Shown here one piece after another: positions 34,681 to 44,329 of a stretch of 64,000 nt of DNA. The notes under the pieces are model-generated. The model ran no database searches, had not been told where the DNA came from, and saw only the letters and a program-made list of their open reading frames with translations. Every line of letters starts with the position of its first letter. Within the stretch, counting starts at the first letter, position 1. A program made the translations under genes and the position numbers. Source of the stretch: Opitutaceae bacterium (GTDB lineage: Bacteria > Verrucomicrobiota > Verrucomicrobiia > Opitutales > Opitutaceae); contig JADJZJ010000013.1 of the NCBI GenBank assembly GCA_016715765.1, forward strand, positions 1 through 64,000, written 5' to 3'.

Positions 34681-37600
34681 CTCCGCTGTTCCTAACCGGA
34701 ATTTCTTTCTCTCCCCGCGCCGGCGCACACTGCTGATGGCTGCGTTGCTGGCCCTTGGGCCGGGAGTGGCGCCCGTGGCGGCCCAATTCGACCTGGCCGC
34801 GATCCGTGCCCGGGCCGAGGCCGGGGATGCGGACGCACTCAACACGCTCGGCAACCTGGCCGCCAACGGCCAGGGCGTGGCGCAGAACGACGCCGAGGCC
34901 CTGCGGCTTTACAAGCTGGCGGCTGATCTCGGCCATGCCCCGGCGAACTTCAATCTCGGCATGATGCACGAGCTCGGTCGCGGGACGGCCCGCGACCTGA
35001 AGGCGGCCTTTGGCTTTATCTCAAGGCCGCCGAGTCCGGCTTTGCCCCGGCACAGTTCAATGTCGGCAACATGTACGCCAACGGCGTCGGTACGGAGCAG
35101 GACTATTTCGAGGCGGCGATCTGGTTCCGGCAGGCCGCCGAGCGCAATGTGCCCGAGGCCCAGTACAATCTTGGCCTGGCCTATGAGCTGGGTCGCGGAC
35201 TGACCAAGGATGAGGCGCTCGCCGTCAAATGGTACCGCGCCGCTTCCGACCAGGGTTATGCCCGGGCCCGCTACAACCTCGGGCTGATGATCGAGGAGGG
35301 CCGCGGGATCGCCGCCGACGAAACGGCCGCGGCGACGCTTTACCGTGCGGCGGCGGAGCAGGGGTTCGGCCCGGCGCAGAACAATTACGGCATCATGCTG
35401 GCCGAGGGTCGCGGCGGCCTCGTCCCCAATCTCGTCGAGGCCTATGTCTGGCTCGCGCTGGCGGCGGAGAACGGTGTGAATCCCGTGGGCCGCGACCTGG
35501 TGGCCCGCCAGTTGCAGCCCGGGCAGATCGCCCAGGCCCGCGCCCGCATGGCCGCGCTCAAGGCCCCGCCGGGCGAGCGACCGGCAGTGGCGGACGCCGG
35601 GACGGCTCCGGCCGAGCCGACCGGCCAGGCATCGGCCGCCCTCGCGGCGAAGCTCAGTGGCATGGAGGCGGAGCTGGCAAAGGCCCGCGACGAAAACACC
35701 CGCCTCGCCTCCTTCCTGCAGAATCTCCAGCAGGAAAAATCCCGGCTGGAGGAGCGCATTTCCCAGTTGTCGGCCACGGCCCGGAGCGCCCCGGCCGAGC
35801 AGGAACGGATTTTGTTGGAGAAAAATTCCTCCAGGCCGCCAACACCGCCCTGAGCGGACAGCTGGCCCGCAGCCAGGAGGAGTTGCAGCAGATGCGCGAG
35901 GCCGCGGCCCGGCTGCAGGAGGAGAACACCCGGCTCGGCCGCCGTCCCGCCGCCGATCCGGCGGCCGCCGGCCTCCGGGAGCAGGTGGACAATCTCGCGC
36001 GCGAATCCGCCGCCCTGCGCACGGAGAACGAGACGCTCGCCGCCCAGAACCGGGATATCTACGCGCAGCTGCAGGCGGCCCGCACGGCGGCGGCCCAGCC
36101 GGCTCCCGCCGCGGCCGGGGCCGCGCCTGAAAGCGAGCGCATGGCCCTTCTCGTGGCGGACAACCAGCGCCTCAACGACGAGGTCAAGCGCGCCACCATC
36201 GAGCTCAGTGCGCTGGCCCGCAAGCTGCGCCGCGCCGAGGCCAAGTCGGGACCGGCGGGCGAAACACCCGCGGGCGCCGAGGCGGGGGCGGACAATTTGA
36301 CCGAACTCCAGCGTCAGCTGGCCGAGGCCCAGACGGCCAACCGCCAGTTGATTGAGGAGAACCAGCGCCTGGCGGTGCGCCCCGCCGGCGATCCGGTGAC
36401 GGAGCAGAAACTCGCGGCGGCGGAAAAGGAGCTGGCAACCCTGCGGAGCGAATTGCAGGCGCAGTCGGCCGGTTTCGAACAGGCGCGCAACGCGCTCACC
36501 GAGGCGGAAAAGCGGCTGGCGGCGGCCGCCGCCGCCAAGGACACCCAGACCCGGGGCAATGCGGAAAACCAGCGGCTGACCGAGGCGCTGGCCGGGGCCC
36601 AGGGCAAGCTCGACGAGACGCTGGCCCTGCTCGTCGCCGCCCGGCGCGAGACCGAGGAGCTGCGCACCGAGGCGCAGTCCGCGCAGGGCAGCGGGGCGAT
36701 CGAGCTCAACCGGCTCCGGACCCAGCTGGCTGATGCGGGCCGTGCCCTGGAGTCGGTCCGCACGGAAAAAACCGATTTGGAGACGCAGCTGGCGGAAGTC
36801 CGGACCGCCCGGAGCCAGCAGTCCGGCGAGGATATGCGACAGATGGTGAACGATCTGGCGGCCACCCGGGCCCGCCTGGCGGAAGTCCAGGCCGCGGCCG
36901 ACAAGGCGGCCCAGTCGCGGCTTGAGCTCGAGACCGAAAACGCCGGGCTCCGCGCGCAGGTCAATTCGCTCAAGGACGACGTGGCGGCATGGCAGAGCCG
37001 GCCGGCGGCCCCGGCGGATGGCGGGCAGGCGCTGGTGGATCTCCGGGCCGAACTGGCGGTGGCCAAGGACGAGGCGGCCCGCGCCGTCCGGGAGCGGCAG
37101 CGCCTGGCCGCGGAGACGGCCGAGGTGAAGAATTCCCTGCAGCACGCCGATCAGTCGGTGGACCAGCTCCTCACGCAGGTGGGCCAGCTCAAGACCGAGA
37201 TCGAGCGGCTGACGCGTGAAAATCAGCAACTCGCGGCCGCGCCGGCGCCCAGCCAGGCGGCGCCGAACGATCAGCTGGCGGCCCAGCTCGACGAAGCCGC
37301 CCGGACGCTGGAGACGAAGGACCGCAAGATTGCCGAACTCGGGACGCAGATCACCTCCCTGCAGCAGGATTTGGAAGTGGCGAAGCAGTCCACCGCCGCC
37401 GCGCTGGCGGCGCAGGCCACGGCGGCGCGGGCGCTGCCCGATGCCGGCGCGATGCAGCTGGAAATGCAGACCCTGCAGGACCAGGTGAAGGCGCTCGAGG
37501 CGCAGGCGCAGCGCGACCAGAAGAACGCCGCGGAGGAATTCGCCCGGCTGGCCGGCCAGCTGCAGCTGGCCCGCGAGTCCAATCGCGCCCTGGTCGAGGC

Positions 37601-38785
37601 GAACCGCGCCCTGCTGAACTCGCAGAGTTCCGAGGTGGCAATGGCCACCGACGAGACCGAGCAACTCAAGGGCAAGGTGCGCGAGCTGACGGCGGACGCC
37701 GAAAAAATCACCCTCGAGCGCAACGGATTGCGCACGCAGCTGGACGACATGTTCGCCCGGCTGGCCGAGGCGGAACGCCGGTTTGCCCAGCTCAAGACGG
37801 AAGGCGACACGGCGCGCAGCCAGGCCACGGCGGCGCAGAACGAACTCGCGGCGCTGCAGTCCAAGCTGGCCGAATCCGACCACGCGACCGACCGCCAGGG
37901 TGCGACCGTGGCCGAACTCACCGGACTGAACGACCGGCTCACCCGCGAGAAGACCGCGCTCGAGACGCAACTGACCCAACTCAGGCAGCAGGCCGACCGC
38001 AGCCAGGCGGACGTCGCCGCCCTGCGCGACCGGCTGGCGGCGAACGACCGGCTCGGAGAAATCCAGAAGGCGAACGTAAACGACCTGGGCACGGCGAACG
38101 AACAGCTGCAGTCGCAGGTGCAGGCGCTGACCGAACAGGTGGCGACCCTGAAGGCGGAGAATGTCCGCCTGGGCGAGCAGGGCGGCAACGTGGCGGCGCT
38201 GCGGAACGAACTCGCCGCGCTGTCTTCCACGAACGACCAGCTCTCGGCCGAACTCACGAATCTCCGCCGCGCGAGTGCGCAACTGGCCCAGTCCGAACGG
38301 GCGCGGCAGGACGCGGAGACCCGCGTCGCCAGCCTGGGGCGGTGAGCGGCCAGCTAGCGGTGGCGCAGCGTGACATTGCCGCGCTCCGGACGGAGAATGC
38401 CCGCCTGAACGAGACGATGCAGACCCTGGAGCGCGACCGGACCGGACGCATTGCGGCGCTGCAGCAGGAGAATGCCGCCATCAGTGCCCGGCTGCGGCAG
38501 GCCCAGGGCGCTGGGATCGCCTCGGCGGCGCGCGCCTGATGAACCCGACCGCCGGCGCCAACGTGACTCCGGTGCGTCCGCTCGGCGGTGAACCGCCGTC
38601 ACCGCCGGCCGCCACCCAGGCGCGCACGCATCGTCGTGGACGGCGATTCCTCTCGCGCATCAGCCTGCGCTACTACGGCACGCCGAACCGCTGGCAGAAA
38701 TTTACGACGCGAATCGCGATTCGCTCGCCGGGGCCAACGCCCTGCGGCCCGGGGCAGCCGCTGCGGATTCCGTGTGTAGGGCGGG
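34673..38785 (+). CDS. Large exported Sel1-repeat / coiled-coil / LysM protein (several frameshifts)
   Basis: Reading across frames gives one protein of about 1360 aa. GTG 34673 starts MRNSAVPNRN, then a signal or membrane segment (LLMAALLALGPGVAPVAA). Five or six Sel1 repeats follow (ALNTLGNLAANGQGVAQNDA, AQFNVGNMYANGVGTEQDYF, AQYNLGLAYELGRGLTKDEA, ARYNLGLMIEEGRGIAADET, AQNNYGIMLAEGRGGLVPNL). From about 35640 to 38520 comes an uninterrupted coiled coil rich in Glu, Ala, Leu and Gln. The last part (38630-38770) resembles a LysM domain (ISLRYYGTPNRWQ, PGQPLRIP). Frame breaks occur near 35012, 35825, 38336 and 38535, with compensating shifts in the LysM part. Most are explained by one base in a homopolymer. 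Likely an envelope protein binding peptidoglycan through LysM; the family name is unknown. Confidence 0.65.
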
Positions 38786-38894
38786 ATTCCGTCCCCGCCA
38801 TGTTTCGAATCTGTAGCTACGAGCGTGAGCGAGGTGGTGTCCTCTCGCTTTACGCTCGTAGCTACGAAGGCGGGGATCGGAATCCCCGCCCTTG
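38776..38894. repeat. Nested repeat: family E pair inside a family C pair
   Basis: GTAGGGCGGGATTCCGTCCC (38776) and GGCGGGGATCGGAATCCCCG (about 38869) are the outer arms. GTAGCTACGAGCGTGAGCGA (38813) and its inverse ending GTAGCTAC-type (38865) are the inner arms. It follows immediately on the LysM protein. Confidence 0.8.
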
Positions 38895-38915
38895 TTGGAG
38901 ACAGGTGTGGTAAGG

Positions 38916-39142
38916 TAGCGGCATTATGATCGCTGCTGCCACGCCGTCTGTTCCGTGCGGTGGTGGTCATGAGCCGGGGTTGGGCCTGCAGGCCCAACCC
39001 CGGGGCCGCGCCGAGTTCGTCCGCCCTCCGAGCCGTCCGGCTCGTGTTGTAGCCAGAACCGGTGCGGCCGCTTGGTTGCAAACTCGAACAGTTGCCTGAG
39101 TCCGGCGCGCTCGCGCCCGAACTCGCCACCACAAGGCTGAGC
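38916..39142 (+). ncRNA. IS110 left noncoding region, candidate bridge RNA
   Basis: 227 bases between the upstream repeat and the transposase start. It contains a perfect 30-base palindrome at 38974-39003 (arms CCGGGGTTGGGCC) and further GC-rich inverted words (GAGCCGTCCGGCTC near 39028). IS110-group elements encode a structured bridge RNA in the 5' noncoding end that pairs with target and donor DNA. Location and structure fit, but loops and element ends were not mapped. Confidence 0.35.
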
Positions 39143-40063
39143 ATGTCACCCCATCCGATCATCGGCATCGATATTGCCAAGGACTCCCTGCAGATCGACG
39201 ACGGCACCTGCCGTCGCGTCGTGCGCAACCATCCCGCCGCACTGCGGCGCTGGCTGCGTGGTTTACCCGCCCAGACCCAGTTGATCTGCGAACCGACCGG
39301 GGGCTACGAGCGCATGGTCCTGCGCCTCGCCCATCAGGCCGGCCTGCCGGCCAGTCTGGTCAATGCCCGGCAGGTCCGCGCCTTCGCCCATGGCGTGGGC
39401 CGGCTGGAGAAGACCGACCGGCTGGACGCGGCCGTCCTCCGCCACTACGGTCAGTGCGTGCAGCCCCGGCCTCTGCCACCACCGGACCCGGCCTGGCTCC
39501 GTTTGCAGCAGTGGACGCGCACTCGCGCCCACTACGCCGGTTTGCGTCAGGCCGAGCACAACCGGCTGGAGTTGCTGGAAGACCCGGCCCTGCGTCAGCT
39601 CACCGAACAGCAGTGTGCCCACTGGGACCAGCTGATCCTGGGCCTGGATGCCCAGATCGAGGCCCATGTCGCCGCCCACCCGGCGTTGCAGGACCGCGTC
39701 CAGACCCTGTGTCTGGTCTGCGGGGTCGGTCCCCAGACCGCCCTCACCCTCGTGGCGGAGTTCCCCGAACTGGGCCGGCTCACGCCCCGCGCCGCGGCCA
39801 AGCTCGCCGGTCTGGCGCCCCTCAGCCAGGACTCCGGCCAGTGGCAGGGCCGCCGGCACGTGGCCCATGGCCGCGCCAGCGTCCGGCGCGCGCTCTTCCA
39901 GGCGGCCTTAGTCGCCGCCCGGCACAACGAGCACCTGCGGCCCTTCTACCAGCGGCTGCGCGCCAATGGCAAACCACCCAAAGTCGCGCTCATCGCCGTC
40001 GCCAGAAAACTCCTCATCTTCTTGAACCGCACGCTCCGTGAGCCGGTACCGCCGCCCGCCTGA
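39143..40063 (+). mobile_element. IS110 family transposase (single copy)
   Basis: A 306-aa DEDD transposase. The N-terminal RuvC-like domain has IIGIDIAKD (Asp10), LICEPTGGYE (Glu50) and EKTDRLDA (Asp92, Asp95). The C-terminal Transposase_20 domain reads VCGVGPQTALTLVAEFPELG and AKLAGLAPLSQDSG with the serine-containing SQDSG turn, then RRHVAHGRASVRRALF. All expected catalytic residues are present, so it may be active. ATG 39143 begins MSPHPIIGID; the frame is open upstream to 39062 without similarity. It lies close after the LysM protein and only 23 bases before the end of the convergent URO-D gene. Confidence 0.93.
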
Positions 40064-40086
40064 CAAGACAGTTGCTACAACAACCT

Positions 40087-41346
40087 TCACCCGCCGGCGT
40101 TGAACGTGTGCACGGCCTCGAGCATCGCGAGGAAGTTGGCGGTGGGCGTGCGGGCCTGGATGTTGTGGATGGCGTTGAAGACGTAGCCGCCGTCGCGCCC
40201 GAAGATGCGCAGGCGGTTGAGCACCTCGGCGCGCACTTCCGCCGGCGTGCCGAAGGGCAGGGTGCGCTGCGTATCCACCCCGCCGCCCCAGAAGACGAGG
40301 TCGCGGCCATAGGTCGCCTTGAGATGCGCCGGGTCCATCCCGGCCGCGGAGCATTGCACGGGATTGATGATGTCGAACCCCGCCTTGATCAGGCTGGGCA
40401 GCAGCGGGTCAATGGCGCCGCAGGAATGCTTGATGGTCTTCCAGGCCGTGTGGCGGTGCACCCAGTCGTTGAGCCGCCTGTAATAGGGCAGATACAGCTC
40501 ATCGAAGGTCTTCACCGAGCAGAACTGGGAGGACTGCGTGCCGAAATCGGCGCCACAGATGTACAGCACATCAACCACGTCACCCATGAGGGCGTGAAAG
40601 CGCGCGAGGTTTTGCAGGGCGATGTCGTACTGGCGGTCGAAGACGGCGCGCACGTAGTCCGGTCGCGCGACGATCGACATGTACCATTCACCCGTGTCGC
40701 GAATTCCTTTCGGCCGGCGCAGCGAGGTCCCCGGCACGCGGGCGATATCGCCCAGACCCATGCCGCCCATGTTGCCCACGACCGCCCGCGGACAGTCGCG
40801 CAATGCGGCCGCCCGCTGCTGCCAGTGGACGAGATCCGCTGCGGTGAGCAGGCCGTACTCCTCGAGATTGTCGGCGGGGTTGAGTTTTTCCTCGTCGATG
40901 GGTTCCTGCCGGATGATCGCGTCGAAGAAATAACTGGTGGCGGGCATGTGCCCGCTGGGCGGCACGCCGGTGTCGCCGGCCGGGTAAATGTAGACATCGC
41001 CGTTGGCCTCCGTCCGCGTCTGAAAACCCGGCGGGACGAGCACGACCTGCCCCCACGGGCTGCGCCATTCGCGCCAGGGGCCTTCCGTCATATAGCCGAA
41101 CATCGTGCCGCGCGGCAGAACGCCGACGGTGTCGATGCCCATGGCGTCGCGCAGGTCGTCGGTGATTTCGCCGAGCATCTGGTAGGGCTCATACACGCGC
41201 ACCGGTCCGGCCGGCAGGCCGTAATGCCGGCGCAGGGCCTCCACGACGCTGATGTGGATGCCCGAGACCGTGGTGCCGCCAAAATCCACCGGGATCCGGC
41301 CGGCGCGATGGGCGAGGGCCTGACGTACGACCGCCTTGGCGTTCAT
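40087..41346 (-). CDS. URO-D-fold protein with HxCG zinc motif (MtaA/CmuA-like methyltransferase type)
   Basis: A 419-aa protein of the uroporphyrinogen decarboxylase superfamily. KTIKHSCGAIDPLLPSLIKA followed by NPVQCSAAGMD carries the HxCG...C zinc-ligand set of corrinoid-dependent methyltransferase-type members (MtaA, CmuA) rather than true HemE. Near the N-terminus is RIPVDFGGTTVSGIHISVVE. Its ATG (41346) overlaps the stop of the upstream URO-D gene (ATGA), so the two form one translational unit. No corrinoid-binding protein is nearby. In Verrucomicrobia such pairs are associated with methylated or unusual carbon compounds; the substrate is unknown. Confidence 0.8.
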   Translation of the reverse strand: MNAKAVVRQALAHRAGRIPVDFGGTTVSGIHISVVEALRRHYGLPAGPVRVYEPYQMLGEITDDLRDAMGIDTVGVLPRGTMFGYMTEGPWREWRSPWGQVVLVPPGFQTRTEANGDVYIYPAGDTGVPPSGHMPATSYFFDAIIRQEPIDEEKLNPADNLEEYGLLTAADLVHWQQRAAALRDCPRAVVGNMGGMGLGDIARVPGTSLRRPKGIRDTGEWYMSIVARPDYVRAVFDRQYDIALQNLARFHALMGDVVDVLYICGADFGTQSSQFCSVKTFDELYLPYYRRLNDWVHRHTAWKTIKHSCGAIDPLLPSLIKAGFDIINPVQCSAAGMDPAHLKATYGRDLVFWGGGVDTQRTLPFGTPAEVRAEVLNRLRIFGRDGGYVFNAIHNIQARTPTANFLAMLEAVHTFNAGG

Positions 41347-42392
41347 GCGGGGGCTTCCTCCCGCAGCAGGGCCAGGACCTGCGGCACCGTCCGCTCCCAA
41401 TCCGGCGGAATCTCCTCGCTGATCATCAGGCAGAATCGTTTTGGCCCGGCATCCCGGACCATCCCGCTGATCAGCGTCCGCAGCGTCTCGGGCGACTCGC
41501 GGAACCAGCCCAGCGACGGATGGCACCACAGCATCATGTCGGGCCAGCAGCGGCGGGCCTCGGCCACGGTCATGTCGCCTTCCGGCGGCGGCGTGAGCGA
41601 ATCGATCCCGTCGAAATCAAGCGACGCGACCTGGTCGGCGATGACGCGGAGTTTGCCGTCGTAGTGCACCAGCAGGCGTTTGCCGGCGGCGTTGAGGATG
41701 GCGAGGATTTTGGTGTAGAGCGGCACGAGGTGCCGCCGGTAGCGGGCCGGCCCCAGGGTCTGGATCGAGAGATTTTCCCAGAGCTTGATCTGCCGGGCGG
41801 GCGTGAGCACGGCCTGCCGGAATTCCTCCAGCTTCAGTTCGTTCATGAATTCCAGCAGTTCCATCATCCCGGGCAGTTCATCGGCGAGATCCACCGACCA
41901 CTGGCCCAACCCGACCCAGTCCACCTGCAGGACCATCAGCGGCGTGCGCCCCAGGCCCATGCCCGCGATGTTGCCCAGGGTCACGCCATTGTCGCCCACC
42001 TGTCTTTCCGACGCGAGGAAGACCGTGTCATCGGCCGTGATCCGCACGCCCTCCCAGGCGCGGCGCATGATCCGGTAATCCGCGGGCGTCTTGATGAAGA
42101 ACTCCTGCCGCCACCCGTCGAGGTACCACTGGTGGAGTTCGCCGATGTCGGTGATCCAGCGCACGTCGAGTCGCGTGTGGCCGTTGTGCGCACGGGTGGT
42201 CTCGACGATTTGCAGGTTCGGATGCTCGTGCCGGAGCACGTCGGCGTGATTGATCTGCCCCAGGCCCAGCGCAAACAGCCTGGGCCAGTCCACGTGCGGC
42301 CGGGTCGTGACGAATCCGTCGTAGGTGGCAAAGACCGGATGGGTCACCGGTGTTCCCTGCAGTGCCGATTCCAGTCGGGCGCGGTTGGTCAT
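41343..42392 (-). CDS. URO-D-fold protein, second member, HxDG in place of HxCG
   Basis: A 349-aa protein, MTNRARLESALQGTPVTHPV..., with the URO-D fold pattern: VTLGNIAGMGLGRTPLMVLQ, LLVHYDGKLRVIADQVAS, DFDGIDSLTPPPEGDMTVAE. Where the partner gene has HSCG this one has HYDG, so the zinc-binding cysteine is missing. The stop overlaps the next start by 4 bases. It may be a non-zinc subunit or a different activity acting with its partner. Start at ATG 42392. Confidence 0.78.
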   Translation of the reverse strand: MTNRARLESALQGTPVTHPVFATYDGFVTTRPHVDWPRLFALGLGQINHADVLRHEHPNLQIVETTRAHNGHTRLDVRWITDIGELHQWYLDGWRQEFFIKTPADYRIMRRAWEGVRITADDTVFLASERQVGDNGVTLGNIAGMGLGRTPLMVLQVDWVGLGQWSVDLADELPGMMELLEFMNELKLEEFRQAVLTPARQIKLWENLSIQTLGPARYRRHLVPLYTKILAILNAAGKRLLVHYDGKLRVIADQVASLDFDGIDSLTPPPEGDMTVAEARRCWPDMMLWCHPSLGWFRESPETLRTLISGMVRDAGPKRFCLMISEEIPPDWERTVPQVLALLREEAPA

Positions 42393-42986
42393 GATGTGGA
42401 CGGGCTTGGTGGCATGGGCGCGCGAAACCTCGTACTAGAAAAAGGCAACGGCGCAGACACGCCGATGATAGCCAACAGGCAGCGTACCGGAAGCCCGATT
42501 TCCCGATGGGTGCACCCGGGCTCGTTGACTGGAGCCCAAGGTGGAAAGACGGATGGTCGGCCATTCCTGCAGCCAATCCGCAACGCCAATGCATTTTTAG
42601 TCACAGATGGTCACAGATGAACACGGATACCGAACCTGAATCCTCGCGCCCTTGTGGTCTGCTTCGCGGCTTATGATCTCCTGCCGGTTTGGAGTGCTTG
42701 GGACCTCATCCGTGCCATCGGTGTGATCCGTGGTTAAAGGGGATCGAGGTTGTACACATGATCGCGGCGTAAAGCCGCTTCTACAGCCAAGCCACAAGTC
42801 CGATCCCTTTCACCACAAAGAACATAAATTCCAAAAGCGGATGAAGCGTGCGAGGCCCTTATAAGGGCGCGGGAGACTCTACTCCTGCCGGACGGTAACT
42901 TTGTGTTCTTTGTGGTTAAATGGGATTGAAGATACCCACACCATCGCGGCGTAAAGCCGCCCCTGCAGGAAGCCCGGCCCCCGGTC
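42393..42986. repeat. Intergenic region packed with dispersed repeats
   Basis: 42597-42740: GTCACAGATGGTCACAGATG facing CATCGGTGTGATCCGTGGTT. 42761-42784: a single family A unit. 42808-42930: CACCACAAAGAACATAAATT facing TTTGTGTTCTTTGTGGTTAA with an internal GCCCTTATAAGGGC palindrome. 42942-42967: another single family A unit. 42393-42596 shows no gene or clear repeat. Confidence 0.7.
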
Positions 42987-43763
42987 TCACATCAGGCTTG
43001 CGCCGCCGTCGACCCGGATGCTGCTGCCGGTGATGTAGTCCGACTGCGGACTGGCCAGAAAAATGGCGGCGGCGGCGATGTCCTCCGGGTCGCCCATGCG
43101 CCCGAGCGGAATCCACCTGCCCGCCCCAGCGCGGCGCACCGGGTCGGTCATGGCCTCCAGGTTCATCGGCGTGAGGTAGGAACCCGGGATCAGGCTGTTG
43201 ACCGTGATGTGGTGGGCGGCGAGTTCCCGCGCGAGGCACAGCGTCAGCATGTGGAGCCCGCATTTCGAGATGCTGTAGACGGAGGCGTTGTTCAGCGGCG
43301 TGGATTCATGGTTGCTGGTGACATTGATGATGCGCCCGTGAATGCCGGCGCCGACCATCTGCCGGGCCACCTGCTGCGCAAGGAAGTACGGCCCCTTCAG
43401 GTTGACCTGGAGCACTTCGTCCCAGGTCGCCTCCGTCACGTCCAGATAGGGACCCTTGCCCTTGATGGCCGCGTTGTTGACGAGGATGTCGATCCGCCCG
43501 AACCGGGCGAGGGCGGCGTCCACCAGCCGGGCGTGCTCGGCGGGCTGGCCCACGTCGGCCTGGACCGCGACCGCCCTTCCGCCCGCGGCGCCGATGAGGT
43601 CGAGGAGATCCTGCGGACAGTCCTGGTCCGGGGCATGGTTGATGACGACATCCGCGCCGGCCCGGGCATAGGCGAGGGCGATGGCCCGACCGATGCCCCT
43701 GGAGGCACCGGTCACAATGGCGCTGAGTCCGCGCAGTGAATGAACCGAGGGATCATGACTCAT
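42987..43763 (-). CDS. Short-chain dehydrogenase/reductase (SDR)
   Basis: A 258-aa classical SDR. The cofactor motif is VTGASRGIGRAIAL, the NNAG motif is ILVNNAAIKG, the catalytic Ser is in INVTSNHEST with YxxxK at SVYSISKCG, and the C-terminus is DYITGSSIRVDGGASLM. It oxidises or reduces an alcohol/ketone, probably a sugar or polyol acid. It is upstream of the two URO-D genes on the same strand, though 594 bases away, and may belong to the same catabolic set. ATG 43763 (MSHDPSVHSLRGLSAI) is chosen over the 43826 start. Confidence 0.88.
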   Translation of the reverse strand: MSHDPSVHSLRGLSAIVTGASRGIGRAIALAYARAGADVVINHAPDQDCPQDLLDLIGAAGGRAVAVQADVGQPAEHARLVDAALARFGRIDILVNNAAIKGKGPYLDVTEATWDEVLQVNLKGPYFLAQQVARQMVGAGIHGRIINVTSNHESTPLNNASVYSISKCGLHMLTLCLARELAAHHITVNSLIPGSYLTPMNLEAMTDPVRRAGAGRWIPLGRMGDPEDIAAAAIFLASPQSDYITGSSIRVDGGASLM

Positions 43764-44329
43764 GGCAAAGGATATGACGAACGAGGAAGCGGAACCGGCG
43801 TGACAATTTCTGCAGTCAGCCGGCATGGAGTCTAAAACTTACGCCGGACTCAAACAGTTGAACCACAGATGCACACAGATAAACGCAGAGGTGAAGGTTG
43901 GCAGTGCCAGAAACGGCAACCGGAACCGACTCCTTGAATGACATCCCGAAGCGATGAAACCCTGGCCCTGGCAACCCATTCTGATCCGTGTTCATCTGTG
44001 TCTATCTGTGGTTTCCCCATGAATGGTTCCGGCAAACAGGGGATTGAAAGGTGCGCCGGAGGAGCGTCAGGAGCAACGCCATTTGCCCTGCCGGCCGGAG
44101 TGGTGGGCCCGCGTTTGCCCTTGGGTAACTTGCGCATTTGCCGCTGATTTGCGTCAATGCTGGACCATGGCAAACATGCTGGCTGATTATTTCAGACTTG
44201 TTACCCTATGGTAACAGTGAGTCATCTGATTCATGCGACGACATCCAGTCCTGCAGTGGCGAAAAACGCGTCCGCCGGCGCTTTTTTCCACCGGGTGCAT
44301 CGCGGCGCCTCGCTAAGCTTTTTCCCGTA
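43764..44329. repeat. Intergenic region before the TonB receptor, with CACAGATG inverted repeat
   Basis: AACCACAGATGCACACAGAT (43859) faces ATCTGTGTCTATCTGTGG-like words ending at about 44014. The remaining 300 bases (44020-44329) contain no gene and are the likely promoter region of the receptor. A run TTACCCTATGGTAA at 44201-44214 is a small palindrome. Confidence 0.6.

Noticed and set aside
35442..38282. A 946-codon minus-strand open frame opposite the coiled-coil gene
   Set aside because: Leu/Arg/Gly-rich, no motif; arises from the biased codon use of the coiled coil.
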